Position numbers and translations under genes: made by a program. The notes below the pieces were generated by a model that worked only from the letters and a program-made list of their open reading frames with translations, had not been told where the DNA came from and did no database searches. A stretch of 64,000 bases of DNA. Source: Gerris lacustris (Eukaryota > Arthropoda > Insecta > Hemiptera > Gerridae). Numbering within the stretch: position 1 is the first letter of the stretch; every line of letters starts with the position of its first letter. Positions 45,503 through 58,227 of this stretch are shown here, piece by piece. Where the stretch lies: contig OX578276.1 of NCBI GenBank assembly GCA_951217055.1, positions 38,898,205 through 38,962,204 of the forward strand, written 5' to 3'.

Positions 45503-46278
45503 CCTCTTCAAGTACTTGCCAGAAAGCTACTAAAAGGGTTTCTTAGGTCATAAAAATTCATATATAATAGATTATTTTTTATATTAAAATATGTATAAAA
45601 TGTTACACTTTGGAGTAGCAAGGTGTGCATATATTCTCCTTTAGCATCTTAAGTATACACTTATATAGTCCTTCTATGGGTAATAGCCGCCATTTTTGGA
45701 AACGCGATTTATATTTGTAATCTACATTTCAATACTTTTAAAATAGTACCCCACTTAAAAATTATAAGAAATAAAAATTTTGAGTCTTTATAGCTACGGT
45801 CACCTGACATTTCTAAAATTTAACTTTTTTATACTAATTCCCGGAATTATCATTAGACAAAAGACACGTACATTTATGTATTTTCGCCTTACTTTTAGAC
45901 ATATCCCTATGGGGTAGCGGGGGGGGGGGGCATTTTATTTTGCGATTTGTTTTAATAATTTCAGGGGTAAAATGGCCGTCATTTTGAAAACACGATATAT
46001 ATTTGTGATCTATATTTCAAGACCTTTAAAATGATAAACTACTTAAAAATGACAAAAAATGTAAAATTTGGCGATTAGTTCGCAATTGTTCGCTGATTAA
46101 TAAATTTAGAGTTTTTAAGTTCACAATATTTTTCTTGTTTTTGGGCAAACATTTTTAACTTGTATACTAAATTTAAAATCTCTAGTTACAATAGCTTGTG
46201 AGATATTCTACAAAAGTCAACGGAAGGACGGAAGAACTACCAAAAGTATAAGGGTTTCTAGGGTGACCTCGAAACCCT
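45503..46278 (+). repeat. Family D repeat copy (D2)
   Basis: Starts near CTTCAAGTACTTGCCAG and ends GGTTTCTAGGGTGACCTCG followed by AAACCCT. It carries an 11-base G-run (about 45920) after ATGGGGTAGC. Confidence 0.7.
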
Positions 46279-46894
46279 AATATGAGCAAACACAATGAAT
46301 AAATAAAAAAATCTAGGACGAAGTTTTATTATTTATGTCTTATGTATTATTTTCTCAAACTATATTATAAAAAATAAAGTAGAAAATTATAATATACAAA
46401 CAAGGGTAATGTTAAAAGAAAACATATTGTACTTTTGATATATTAAAACAAAATCCTAGAATCCATATTAGCGATATTAAAAGACCGTATTATAACAGCG
46501 TAAGAAGAAGTAAGAAAATAAAAGCATTTTTTACGGGCAGAACACACCGATGTTACATTTGGGAATATTATTTCCACATTGCTTTTCCGACCAATATTAC
46601 GTTGGTTTTAAGCACGAGCCAGCAATAACAATACTGTTTTGTATTATTTTATTTTCTTTTTATACAGCTATAAGATTTCTTTTTCCTTTCACTACATAGT
46701 AATACCTAAGACGGAAAAAGTATTAAATTTGCTCATAAATCCAGTTTCATATTGTGCAATATTTCAATGTAATAAAATTAAAGTTCGGTCATGTGTTAAT
46801 GTTTTTATATTTAATTTATCTTTAAATTTTCCTTAACTTAAGGAAAAATTATTCTTTTCATCCAAAAAATCCGAAATTTCCAATGAGTTATCCG

Positions 46895-47105
46895 TTTTGG
46901 GTGCTTATAAGGCGATTTGAGTTGTTCTTAGCTGGATGTCTGTCCGTCTGTGTCACGCATAACTCCCACAATATTTAAACTAGAGTTGAATCTTAATACA
47001 AAAAAGTCCATTTAAATATTAAAAAACTTTAAAAATTAAAAAAAAATCAATCATTTTTGACAAGCTACGCTAAAATTTGCACCAATTCCTCATTATAAGG
47101 CGAAC
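46895..47105 (-). repeat. Family J fragment (J3)
   Basis: Reverse complement of the right part of J2: GTGTCACGCATAACTCCCAC and TTAGCTGGATGTCTGTC are the clearest words. Confidence 0.55.
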
Positions 47106-47109
47106 ATTT

Positions 47110-47560
47110 CTACTGAATTTCGTATTCTGCTGCCATTTTGAAAATAGCAGGGTGAAGGCTAGGAGTTAGTGGCTATGTTTCCTATTGTCAAGTAGGCCTA
47201 GCAATTAAATTAAATGCCTAAATGGTTTTGTTTCCAATGCCATCTAGGAATAAAATCAGGGCTATAGTATACATCATTCATTCCATTACTAACAATATAA
47301 TACCCTCTAAGTCTATCTTTTATAGGAGCCTCTAATATTTAAAAAAAATAGCCAATAGAAACTAAGTAATATAGTAATAAATAACAATGCTAAAAAAAAA
47401 GGATAAAAAAATGAGAAAATAAACGTAGACAAAACCAATTAGACTGGGAAGTGATTGAACAATCATCAGCCGTGATGGTGCATTAATTTAATTACCATAC
47501 TCTTCTCTCGATACGGCAGTTCCACCAGTAACTATTTAATAACTCTAGTTCTAGAAAAAA
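47110..47560. other. No gene seen
   Basis: AT-rich with no supported feature. Confidence 0.35.
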
Positions 47561-47561
47561 A

Positions 47562-47880
47562 ATGATAAAATAATAAATACTCGATTTAAAGAGAATTTGT
47601 GTGAGGTTTAAGCACCCAGATCAGAAATTAAATCGGTCAACAATTGCGGTCGCCATAAGAGCTCAAAGTCAAAAATTAAAAAAAAAATCAAATTTAGCAC
47701 TATTTAAGGTAGAACCCTACGACAAAAAGTCATAGGACCAAAGTTGTAGATCTCTTAAAATCAGTTACCACTGGTGTAATCTGCTTTTCGATACGACTTA
47801 CCGTTTAGCTGCAATAAGCCTACAAAAAACTTTAAAGTTGCGTCCGCCATCTTTAATTTTTTAAGGGGGTAAAAACTATT
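47562..47880 (+). repeat. Family K repeat copy (K2)
   Basis: Matches 28660-28975. The region following it to about 48360 may belong to the same element; it contains CGACAGACACACC and CCGTACCCCTGAGTACC words. Confidence 0.6.
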
Positions 47881-48369
47881 TTTTTAACTCTTGGTTGGCC
47901 AATTTCCGACCAAATGCAAAAAAACGCGAGTCTCAAGGTGGTCTAGAAGTACCCAAACATTTTGATTAGCGAGTTTGTGGGTTTTGGTTATCCTGGCTAG
48001 GTCAATCAAATTTTTTTAGGTTATTTTTTTTATACATTTTTATTATAAAATTGTTAATAAATTTGGTTCTACTCAATATTTTTCGATGAAACCAATTAAA
48101 AATTGCGCAACATGTTTGCGCTCACCCCTGAAAAAAAATTAATCGATTTCATTTAGCCAGTTTTGCTCCTATAAAGTCTGACTGGGGCGACAGACACACC
48201 TACATAACCACACCCACATACATGAAAAAAGTTAAGGCCGGATTCGGTTTTTGGAATGTATAAAATGAAAAAGTATCCAAAAAAAATTCAATTCTGACCA
48301 ATGCAAATGTACAGACAAAACATCTTGAAGGTTAAAAACTATTTTGACTTTTATATCCCGTACCCCTGA

Positions 48370-48950
48370 GTACCATTTTTTTTTTTCACCCATCCACCAA
48401 AATCTAAACCAAAATTTTCCTATATTATTATATAAGCCAATAATACGTAGCTTTCTTTGAAAATTCGCTCATTAAGTCATGGTGCATGACTGGACTTTTA
48501 TAATACGAATTTTGACATATGCACATAGTTAAATGTTGAAATGCATTATTAAATGTATATTGTTACATACTGGTCAGTTAATTACAACAAATTGTTCTGT
48601 ATAGTACGAATGATAACGTCAGATTATGATTGATTTATTTTCAAGGCATTTATTCATTACAGAATATTATACGCTAAACTAATAATTTAAATTGTATTCT
48701 TCCTCAATGTTACCAACTTATTTCCCTCGTGAATATAAAAGTGTGGATAAAAATAAAAAGTATCCTCTGTTTGCATTTCCCTTGGCTACCAACAATGCAT
48801 TTCCATCTGCAAAAATCGAACTGATTGAAATATATGGGTTTCTAAACTTTTTGAATGAGAGTTTGAGAAAATATTATATAGCTTGTCAGATACGTTCTAT
48901 TGCAGCAGTTTAAGTTACGATACTATAAATGGACTTTTAATAGGAATATG
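48370..48950. other. No gene seen
   Basis: AT-rich with short unrecognised frames up to the TA run. Confidence 0.35.
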
Positions 48951-48952
48951 TT

Positions 48953-49148
<196 letters not shown>

Positions 49149-49388
49149 TTATATATATATAACAATTTAATAAATAAATCAATACAGTCATTATGAAAAT
49201 GATGAAATAATTAAATTTTCTTCAAAGTTTTTAAAAAAAAAAAAAAATTTCAGGTTTATTTAATGGTATTCTCAAAATCGATAAAAAATTCAGATAAATT
49301 AAAACCTTATCCAAATTTTTTCCATCTAAAACAAAACTTTTTATCATCATTAGAATAAATAATTTCAAGATAAAAATAACTTTTTATA

Positions 49389-50021
49389 TACTACGTTTTT
49401 AAATTTTCTGTTGAATCGTATGTAATGTTGATAATATAATTGTTATTGTTACATAATATATAACGTTAGTGAAAAAAAAAATAGTTCCGAATTTATTTAC
49501 TTCACATTTTACTTGTCAATTTTTAAATGACAATGACAACCATCTAGAGAGCTGATTTTAAACCTATAACAGGACAAATCTTTGTACAACGGATCTCCCC
49601 AACACCAAATCTAAAGCGTGCCATCGATATATTTGAAATAATATAATCGATAAATAATAAATAATATACATAATCGATAAATAATATAATCAATATTTCC
49701 TGTTTTGCTGTCATTCAATGTTTATCTATCACAAATTTAAAACCCGTCAAAATGAAGATTGCGTAAATATGGGACATGGCAAAACAAATAAAATAACTTG
49801 CGGATTTTTTCCGAACTAACTTTCCGTATAGCAAAATTTGCTGAAAATCAATTAAATTCTGCTGAAAGGTGGCTAAAAGTATTAAAATAATGCATTGTGA
49901 TCGTGTTCTAAGCTATGCTAAAAGTTTCAAATGTCTAGCTATTCGGGAAGTTAGTTAGAAATTGATTGCCAGATTTGTACCGGACAAACAAACAAGAAAG
50001 CAAGCTAATAAAAACGTAGTA
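49389..50021 (+). mobile_element. Family E element, full length
   Basis: Inverted ends TACTACGTTTTTA (49389-49401) and TAAAAACGTAGTA (50009-50021). The interior is nearly identical to 16101-16709 plus a small local duplication around 49645-49690 (ATAATCGATAAATAAT words). Non-coding. Confidence 0.8.
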
Positions 50022-50029
50022 AAATAAAT

Positions 50030-50570
50030 AAATTCAATAAAGATTATAAACTCGGTCAAATAAACTCGGTCTTACATAAAATTTATAACGGGAAATGATT
50101 AGACTATATTTTTATTCGTGAGCAGTGGTGAATATAGAGTAGGAAAAAAGAAATACGCCTCTTTAAAAGTAACTTTAGATTCTTTTCACTGTTTTTCACT
50201 AATGTGTGATAACAACTCATAAAAGAAAAGGTGTCGTTAAATAACCGAACAGTGTCTTTATACACAGAATGATAGTATTTCTGTTCTGCTGTTCTAATGT
50301 AGCCTTCTACGGATAATCTACAAAGTAACAAACTTTTTTTTTATCTTCATTGATTAACACAACTACATCATTTTACATGTTATAAGTGTTAAAGATATAT
50401 GTTTTGTTGACAGTGTGCTACATGAGAAAGGTAGTAGTCCACTATTCCTTTCGGCTGGAATACATTACAATGAATTACTTAATCTTTTAAAAGAGATATA
50501 AAGAAATAAGATAATAAGTATTTGATAATATAAATAATTAAAATGGTAATTAAATTTATAGAGTAGTTTG
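50030..50570. other. No gene seen
   Basis: AT-rich. The 75-codon minus-strand frame at 50104-50331 is not recognised. Confidence 0.35.
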
Positions 50571-50574
50571 ATTT

Positions 50575-50885
50575 GTCGATTTGTCGATTATTTGTCGATT
50601 AAGTAAAAGTTATAGAGCGTAGACGGTTCAAATTAATCTGGGGCTATCTGCGGGTTACTTTTGATTAACTGTAGAAGTTTCATACAAATCAGATAAGTAC
50701 TTTTTAAGCTATAGGTGTAAAAAAATGTATGTTTGTACGCATGTAGAAGAGAACCAAAGGGGCGCATAAGATTGAAACTTATATGAGACCAACGATGGGC
50801 TAATTTAGACCTACCATCTAAATTTCAATAAAATCGGGCGAGTAGTTTTTAAGATGGTTCACAAAAATTGACACGGAAACAAAAT
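50575..50885 (-). repeat. Repeat related to the distal part of family A
   Basis: It carries TTTGATTAACTG...GTAGAAG, GATTGAAACTTATATGAGAC, CATCTAAATTTCAATAAAAT and GGGCGAGTAGTTTTTAAGAT, as around 6600-6680 and 36410-36450 (shared module). Confidence 0.45.
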
Positions 50886-51094
50886 CTATGAAGCATAAGG
50901 TTTGAAGATGTTGGAATAAAGTTAAGAATTATAAGACTGGCCGTTGAATGCTCTACATAAAAGGCATTTTAGTTTCCTCTATGCTCAAATGGAAGCGAAA
51001 GGAATTAAATTAATTCTCTTCAATGTTCAATGTTATTACAAATAATTAATATAAAAATGCAATTTTTCAAAACTGGTCTTATTTTCAACGTTTT

Positions 51095-51510
51095 TTTTTT
51101 CTGTATTCTTCACCGTAGTTGTATCTATGTGCAAAATTTGGGAAAGATTAAATGACGATAAGTGGTTCAAAATTGGGGTAATAGGTGTGCGATGAAACTT
51201 GAAAAGCAAATAAATTTGACGACACTATTTTTTTTTTTTTTTTTTTTTTTTGGTTTCTGTATTCTTCACCTTAGTTGTATCTATGTGCAAAATTTAGGGA
51301 AGATTGAATCACGGGAAGTTGCTCAAAATTGGGGTAATAGGTGTGCGATGAAACTTAAAAAGCAAATAAATTTGACGCCATTTTGTTTTTGATTTTATTT
51401 TTTATTTGTTTCTGTATTCTTCACCTTAGTTGTATCTATGTGCAAAATTTGGGGAAGATTGAATGACGGGAAGTGGTTCAAAATTAGTGAAACTTACAAA
51501 GCAAAGTAAT
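51095..51510 (+). repeat. ~155-bp tandem repeat, three copies
   Basis: CTGTATTCTTCACC begins units at 51101, 51257 and 51412. Each continues TTAGTTGTATCTATGTGCAA and ends near AAGCAAATAAATTTGACG with a T-run, except that the third is cut short. Confidence 0.9.
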
Positions 51511-51514
51511 ATAA

Positions 51515-52185
51515 GACCAGTAAAAAAGAAAGATAGAAAGGGAACTCTTATTTCTTATCACTTTAACTAATAAGCAAAGATGTAGGAGTTATTACAGTTA
51601 AATGTTACTTTTAAAGGAGAACTAACTATTACACTGTAGAGATAAGTGTTTTACCTGATGATTAAAATCGCTATAGTACCTACACTTAAAATGGTAGGTA
51701 CGTAGCGTTACTCAATAGATAGTATTTGACCAATGCCATGCCAACCTACAAGTAGGTATACTGTAGGTTTCGTAGTGGGTAGTGTTTGCCAAATCTCCCT
51801 CTTTGCAGTTTGTCCTTATCAAGGTAGTTAATGAAACTAATGCTCATTTGTCCCAATTCTTTTGAACCTACGATCCTTGGCTATTTAATTGTTTCAAAGA
51901 TAGAACCAAAGTCATTACTTCTAAATAAACAGTTCCCCCTTTGTTAAGGCAGTTTAGTATATTTAGGATTTAGGCATATAAAAGCTAGTTAGGGTTTCTC
52001 TTTGTCCGAATAACGTATAGGCTCAAGGGACTTAATTAAGTATTGCAGTCGTCTTATGTTCTCAAAGAATTCAAGATGAAAGAAAGAAAATTCCAGCACC
52101 GAAACAAATACATTTGGTAAAATGAGTGATTACATCGTGGTTTATTTTCTTGTTCTTTACTAGCGTATTCGGTCTTTTCAACATA
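51515..52185. other. No gene seen
   Basis: No recognisable frame or repeat. Confidence 0.35.
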
Positions 52186-52186
52186 T

Positions 52187-52640
52187 TGCTTCCAAGCTTA
52201 CCGAAGGTAACGGAAGCATTGTGTTCACTTTTGAGAACGAAAAACTTTTATGCCTCCGATTTGAAAAATTCCAAGACAGAAATCCGTTTCAGACATCAGG
52301 GAACATTTTTGGTTCCGTGTCTGTCTGTCTGTCTGTCGGTCTGTGTGTCCGCGAATTATGAAACGTGCGACGATAACTTGAGTAAATGTCGACCTATTTT
52401 GATGAAATTTGGTAGACATGTTCATTTTACCAATGCCCAGGACGAGTTGGTTGGACAACGTTACGTTCCAAGCGTTCACGAGCAACTCTCGCGTAAACGT
52501 GAACTTCAAATTTAAAATTGGAATTTTAGGTCGGGAAAAAAATCTAACTTCATCTATTCTATGAGACAAACATTTTTTTCAAATACAGTTTTTTAGTAAA
52601 ACCAACAGCGACACCGTTATGAAGTGTTAAAGATCGCTAA
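52187..52640 (+). repeat. Family A repeat, longest copy (A6)
   Basis: Runs from the hairpin TGCTTCCAAGCTTACCGAAG...TAACGGAAGC through TCTGTCTGTCTGTCTGTCGG to the AAAGATCGCTAAAAC end, joining the proximal half (A1-A5) and the distal half (A7). Frames at 52126-52515 and 52225-52569 are internal and not genes. Confidence 0.7.
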
Positions 52641-52689
52641 AACTATTAATAGTTTTTACACAATAAACAATATAACAATAATTTTAATG

Positions 52690-52762
52690 TAAATTTTACA
52701 ATAAAGTACATGATAGGATTGATAGGATGCGAGGAAGCTATGTGCCATACTAATTGGCAGTC
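52690..52762 (-). repeat. Family F MITE, one end only
   Basis: ATGCGAGGAAGCTATGTGCC then ATACTAATTGGCAG, directly upstream of the family B element. Confidence 0.55.
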
Positions 52763-52769
52763 TATTTTA

Positions 52770-53972
52770 CTTTCTCATATAAAGAGAAAGTATTGTGATG
52801 GCGCAAAAATTTGGTTTTGATATTTTGATGGATTTACACGTTTTGAGGTCCCCCTAAGTTCAAAAAAGTGGTTTTTAAAAAATGTCTGTTCGTCGCGTGA
52901 TTGTTGTCTGTCGTATATGCAAACGCGAGGGGAGCCTTAACTACTGGCCCAATTTTGACGAAATTTGATATTCATGTTCAAAAAAATCATAACCCAAGGC
53001 GGATAGTTATTTATGCCCCTAGGGAGTAAAGTAAGCCATTATTCCCTGAGCGAAAAAGTTGGTTCTTGAGGCGAAGCCGAAGAACCAACCATGTTCCCTA
53101 AATCCCGAGGCGCAGACGAGGGAGATTATTATCGCAAGGGGAATTATAGCACTTTACTCCAAAGGTACATAAAATATTTTATCTCCAGTAAGGAGAAGAT
53201 ACACATTTTCATCCATTGCACAGTTTTATTTATTATTTTATTAAATAACAAAAATTGTTAGCACTTTTAATAGCAGATATAAGAGATTCAATATTAAATA
53301 CAAATAATTGGTATTAAACTCAAATAGAAGGTTATTTAGATGCAGATTATAAACAATGATAAACAAGGTCGAAAAAGCAGTGTCGCCAACCTGATTTCAG
53401 CAACTTCATTACATTAGCCATTCATTCTCTACTGTTTATAAAATAATTAAGTTGGAAATCCTTCTTTTTCTCCTTACTTTTACTTTTTCTTCCTACTTTT
53501 GAGTTCAGGGAAGAAACGACTTACTTTAGACCCTCCAAACTAATCCAAAATCATAACCTTTTCTCCCTACTGGAGATAATCACATTTTTAAAATCGAGAA
53601 ATTAATTTTAGCTCTAAATTTGAGGGCGCTACCCCCCAACAATGCTGAAATTACGTGAAAAAAAAATCCTCAAAAACGGTTCCGAGGATTTCGATCAAAA
53701 AAATTCTAAAATGTAGTCTATTTAATTACGAAACTATCCATATACGTCGGTTTCTAGGGAAAAATCTAGATTCTAAGAAAATAGCTTTAAACGGGGACGG
53801 AGAGTGGCCGGATTCCTCTCTCGAGGAGAAGTTATTTTTATGATAAATTGCGTTGGTTTTATGATTAATTTTGATAAAATATTCAATCAAAATTGAATGT
53901 ACCTAAAAAAGCGCAAAAACTAATAAATGGATAACACTGGGCTAAGTAATTATGAACTCGTATATGAGAAAG
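52770..53972 (+). mobile_element. Family B element with a nested insertion
   Basis: Ends CTTTCTCATATAAAGAGAAAG and TATATGAGAAAG are inverted and flanked by TTA on both sides (52767-52769 and 53973-53975), a TWA duplication. The left end is also a hairpin. The interior matches the reverse complement of 33860-34577 except for an extra ~590 bp (about 52998-53590). Confidence 0.75.
52998..53590. mobile_element. Insertion nested in family B
   Basis: It interrupts AACCCAAGG(C/T)G / AAATCGAG, which are contiguous in the other family B copy. Near its ends lie similar inverted words (CCCCTAGGGAGTAAAG at 53023; TTCTCCCTACTGGAGATAA at 53561), also present internally at 53178 (TTATCTCCAGTAAGGAGAA). A 10-bp perfect stem GTTGGTTCTT / AAGAACCAAC lies at 53058-53089. 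The exact ends and target duplication are unclear. Non-coding. Confidence 0.6.
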
Positions 53973-53975
53973 TTA

Positions 53976-54790
53976 GTCTGGGATATCTCAGAACGATTTT
54001 TTAATTTACTAGAAAATGCTTCCATCTCTGACGCCAAAACTACTTCATATTAACTTAGATGCTTTTTTAAAAAATAAAAACCAAATTATTTTAACCTTGT
54101 TTCCATCTTTCTCTTACTCATCCTTTTTTCTAAAATTCCTGCCAATCATTCAATATTGGATAATTTAATAAAATAAAAATAAATTTACATTACTAAAATG
54201 TAAACTATGCAGGAAGGAAAATAATGTAGTTATTGAAAGTGGTTGAAATATTTATTATTTTTTTTCTCCTCAAAATTCTTTAAATTATTCTTAGAAAAGA
54301 AAATTACACAATGTTATATTTTTTTTTGATACTCGGAATATTCTAAATATTTTCTCCCTAAAGGAATTTCTTTCCTAACATTCTCATAGATATAATTTTA
54401 CACAATTTAAAATTATATGACTTTATATATATACATATATATATTAGCTGAATAGTGCTTTGTAACGGAATGTTTTAAAGGGAAAGTAATTTTTCTTTCT
54501 CTTTTTGAAACTCCGATTTACTTAAAAACTTTACAAGACAACTTAAAAAAGACAAATCTTAATGAAACATTTAATTGAAAAATCGCGTATATTTAGTAGT
54601 AAAAATAATAAAAAATATATAATTTGAAATAAATAGATAATACGGAGTTCGATATGGCTCGAGGCGAAGCTAACAGACAACTCCAGATTAAGCATAAGTA
54701 TTTAAAAAAAAAAAATGTCCATTCAATCTAGAATACATTGTTGTGTTGGGTTTTTTAATTTTTATTTTTATCCCCAAAAATTTTTCAGCC
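53976..54790. other. No gene seen
   Basis: AT-rich with no supported feature. Confidence 0.35.
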
Positions 54791-54798
54791 AAAACCCC

Positions 54799-55443
54799 TG
54801 TGGAATTTTTCATCGAAAAACTTAAGAAAAAAAAAAGGAGATAGCGTGCAAAAAAGTGTCTGACTAACATCAAGCTAGAATTTTTTATACAACTCAATCT
54901 TTTAGCGCCTTTTAAGAATATGTGGTCGGCTAGATTCGTCTGCGGGACATAGCTTGGCAGTAGGCGTTTGAAAAAAACAAACCGGTGGAGAGCGCCCATG
55001 TCTCACCAATTATGGTGGACAATGTGATTTTCATGTTCCTGAGTACAGAATTAGTTAGTAGACCGAAAATCAAGTTGATGTTAGTTTGTCCCTTGACAGG
55101 TGGCCACGTTGATTTTTAGTAATATTTGAATAACTAACCTATCAAGTGTGAAAATAACATCGACTTGATTTTTGGTCTACTAACTAATTCTGAACTCAGG
55201 AACATGAAAATCACATTGTCCACCATAATTGGTGAGACATGGGCGCTCTCCACCGGTTTGTTTTTTTCAAACGCCTACTGCCAAGCTATGTCCCGCAGAC
55301 GAATCTAGCCGACCACATATTCTTAAAAGGCGCTAAAAGATTGACTTGTATACAAAATTCTAGCTTGATGTTAGTCAGGCACTTTTTTGCACGCTATCTC
55401 CTGGACTATGTGGAATTTTTCATCGAAAAACTTAAGAAAAAAA
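54799..55443. mobile_element. Palindromic insertion between 35-bp direct repeats
   Basis: Arms 54837-55100 and 55138-55401 are near-perfect inverted copies around a ~37-bp unique centre (GGAGATAGCG at the outer left, CGCTATCTCC at the outer right). The same 35 bases, starting TGTGGAATTTTTCATCGAAA and ending CTTAAGAAAAAAA, lie in direct orientation at 54799-54833 and 55409-55443. Each arm contains the same open stretch (MGALHRFVFFKRLLPSYVPQ), which matches no known protein. Confidence 0.8.
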
Positions 55444-55639
55444 CAAAAAAAAAAATGCAAAACAGGTACCTCTGTAAAGGTCTCGACTAGAATAATAAAA
55501 ATCAATAAAGTATTATTTATTTTATTTATAACCTAAGCAGCCAACTCGTAAACTAGCTAAAAAAATATAACAAAAATACAAAATAATAAAGTAAAAAAAT
55601 AAATTTTATGTGTGTAAGTTTATTAGGAATAAAATTGTA

Positions 55640-55850
55640 AGGGTTGTGGCGTTTGTCCGGTGCAAATCGGAGCAGTTGAACAGAAGTTGTAGTTGGGGGG
55701 GGGGGGGGGCAGCTGGGGAGCTCGAGCGACTGCTGGAGCGGTAGATCGTGAGGACAGGGGGTGGATCGGGGGTAGGCCCTACCGAACGCTGAAGGGGGAG
55801 ACCTTATACCGAGGGCAAGCAGACTCGATTGCACACCTCCTGTATTCTCC
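55640..55850. other. GC-rich patch with a G-run
   Basis: Includes 14 G at about 55696-55709. A minus-strand frame of 93 codons (55553-55834) is Pro/Ser-rich and shows no known domain. Confidence 0.3.
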
Positions 55851-55854
55851 TAAC

Positions 55855-56425
55855 TACCTGTTACACGCGTAACGCATTTTGGTGTCGATTTGTAGTAACG
55901 CTTTTCGAGTTTATGTGCCATCACATAAACCAAGTCATGAAAATGTCAAAAAGTCACTGCCTTCCCGAAAATAGTAACTTTTTTTAGAAGCTCTGAAATA
56001 AGTTACTACGTTAAGAATTAGAATATATTTTCTCTTCAGTAGATATTGTTTAGTAATTCTATCAATGAACAAACCTAATTTAAAAGAATAAACTAAAACT
56101 TACTATTTAACTTGATAAAATAAAGATAATAAATAACTTAGTAATGAGATCTTTGTATATTATATCTTATAATAATAAGATATCATACATTTTCACCGAA
56201 TCTTACCTAAAACTTTTTGAGATATCGTCTCAGTAAGATGTTTTTGAGAGAGTGAAGACTAAAGGCACACATCTCTAATGAGAAATTGTTTCTGTAAAAT
56301 ACGGAATTTGAGGGTTCTCTTTAGTAGACATTATGTACACATTATAATATATAATTATAACTGATCTATGTAAAGACGAAGACGTAAAAGCAAGGGAGAT
56401 GGCAGATGAATCTTCGATGTCTGAT
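55855..56425. other. No gene seen
   Basis: AT-rich with no supported feature. Confidence 0.35.
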
Positions 56426-56429
56426 TTAC

Positions 56430-56700
56430 GTTGCAAGAAGCGTCCTTTACCTTGATTTGGTAGAGAATGATATATGTCCCTAACGACCTAGCGACAATAC
56501 CTTCCTTTGAATGAATCATTTGAATTTGGAATTTGAATGTCTGGTTTCATAGAAGTCATTAGTTACACGTGAGGCAGATGGCAGATGCTAGCATGAGATT
56601 GTCACTGGAATATTCAAGCATCATCTATAACTCGACAGGGCATTCCAACACCAACTGTAGTTTGATGAACATTACTATTTGGTTTCGCTTAGAGAACATT
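56430..56700 (-). repeat. Family M repeat copy
   Basis: Reverse complement of 40455-40735. GAGAATGATATATGTCCCTA, GAGATTGTCACTGGAATATT and AGTTTGATGAACATTACTAT are shared. Confidence 0.65.
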
Positions 56701-56749
56701 AACGTTCAATTGTTAAATCAAAATCCTGTTATTTTAGCAATATTAAGTC

Positions 56750-57760
56750 CTAGATAGTTTCTGTTCATGACCAATTATGACCAATTTAAAATAAAATGGT
56801 TGTTCGTAGCGTGGAAAATTAAACAATTTATACGAGTGATATATTTTTGTAATTTACTCTTTAATACCTTTCATTTGATACCCCACTCAAAAAAAATCAC
56901 GTGACAATTATCTACCATATAGGATTCCCAGTTAATTAAATCACATTTTAATTAAAATATTCTTTTTTTTTTTGCCAGACGGCACATTTTGCATATTTAT
57001 AGAAATAGCAGAAAATTAATACATTCTATGTGTTACCAGAGGAAGGGGTTCCTGGTTCGATCCCCCAGGGGGTTACAATGATTTTTATCGGTTATAAGTA
57101 ATATCAAAAAGATAAATTAATTTTTTGGGGGGAATTTTCATTGGCCTATCGTAAGGTATTAACGTGAATTATTTAAAAATTATAGGAATAGCCGTTATAG
57201 GGTAGTTGGGGGGGGGGGGGGTGATTTTAATTTTGTTCCGATCTAGAAATATAATAAGAAATACCATTTTTTTAAATATTTATATATATTTGTAATCTAT
57301 TCATTAGTAGCTTTCACTTGATACCCCACTCAAAATTAAAACAATAATAATATCGCGTCACATGAATTATCCGCCATTTCGCATTTATACAACTGATAAT
57401 TTTGAGTTCGCTATATGTTTCTGCGTGCGCGTCAAACCATCTTTAATACTGCAAAGTTTAATGTTTTTATCTCTTTTGATTCAAAAGTTATTGGAACCGT
57501 ACAGAGTGACAGACAGACACAGGAACGAGACTGTAAGGGTATCCTTTTTTTGGTTTTACCAAAAAACCCTAAAAAAAATCACAGGGAAGTACTTGCATCC
57601 AAGTACCTTATAGGGTTTCGTAGATTACTAAGCTTATATATGTTGTTATATTATAAAATAACATTTATTTTACTGTCCCATCCCCTATATGAAAATAAAA
57701 ATATCACAGGGAAGTACTTTTTATGGTCTCGTAGATTATTATTTGTAGGATTACGCTATT
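56750..57760 (+). repeat. Family D-related degenerate repeats
   Basis: CTTTCA(C/T)TTGATACCCCACTC occurs twice (about 56870 and 57310). A 13-base G-run follows GGGTAGTT (57209). GGGAAGTACTT...GTAGATTA occurs at about 57583-57630 and 57700-57740. A B-box-like GGTTCGATCCCCC is at 57055. These words resemble family D but are strongly diverged. No gene. Confidence 0.4.
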
Positions 57761-57949
57761 ACATGCTGAAATAACATTTTAGTATTTCCCCATCCCGTCC
57801 TACTTGAAAGTGAAAAAATATAAATAAATTTAAATAGAACCCCCCCCCCCCCCAACAAAAAAATAGTGTAGAATAAGGAGAGTAGATGTCCTTGGTTCGA
57901 TTCCTCGGGGAAATATAAGGTAGAAATCCCATCACGAGCTCGGTGGGAA

Positions 57950-58224
57950 TCAGGGGAAATTAAGTTTGACATGGAGACTCTGGTGGCATACACAGACGGC
58001 CTAAAGATCGAAAAGGGTATGACAAGAGCGGTTCTCTACCTAGAATTGTCTGGCACCTAAGAGTTTCCCATTAGGTATACTTAGGAATCTTAGCCATCCT
58101 AAAAGTGGCAAGAAGATAGGAGGTGGTAAAAGCAATAGCCAAACTAACGAAGCAATAGCTCGGACAGTCAAGCGGCACTCAAAGAACTTTGCGCCCAAGG
58201 TGCAAAATCAGCACTTGTCATGCC
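57950..58224 (+). pseudogene. RNase H domain of a non-LTR element, left part
   Basis: Broken frames give ETLVAYTDGLKIEKG (the T-D-G-S-K motif with the first catalytic Asp) near 57970-58015 and SDSQAALKELCAQGAKSAL (the S-D-S-Q-A-A-L motif) near 58157-58220. This is the RNase H domain found in R1/I/Jockey-group ORF2. The sequence is cut at 58227 by the family I foldback and resumes at 60092. Confidence 0.75.
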
Positions 58225-58227
58225 TTA

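Noticed and set aside
54688..55490. Two related protein-coding genes in inverted orientation
   Set aside because: The frames are simply the same arm of a palindrome read in each direction; no domain, no start context, and they end in A-rich flanks.
57050..57070. tRNA gene at the B-box-like GGTTCGATCCCCC (and at 57895)
   Set aside because: No A-box or stems at the right spacing; isolated B-box-like words inside diverged repeats.
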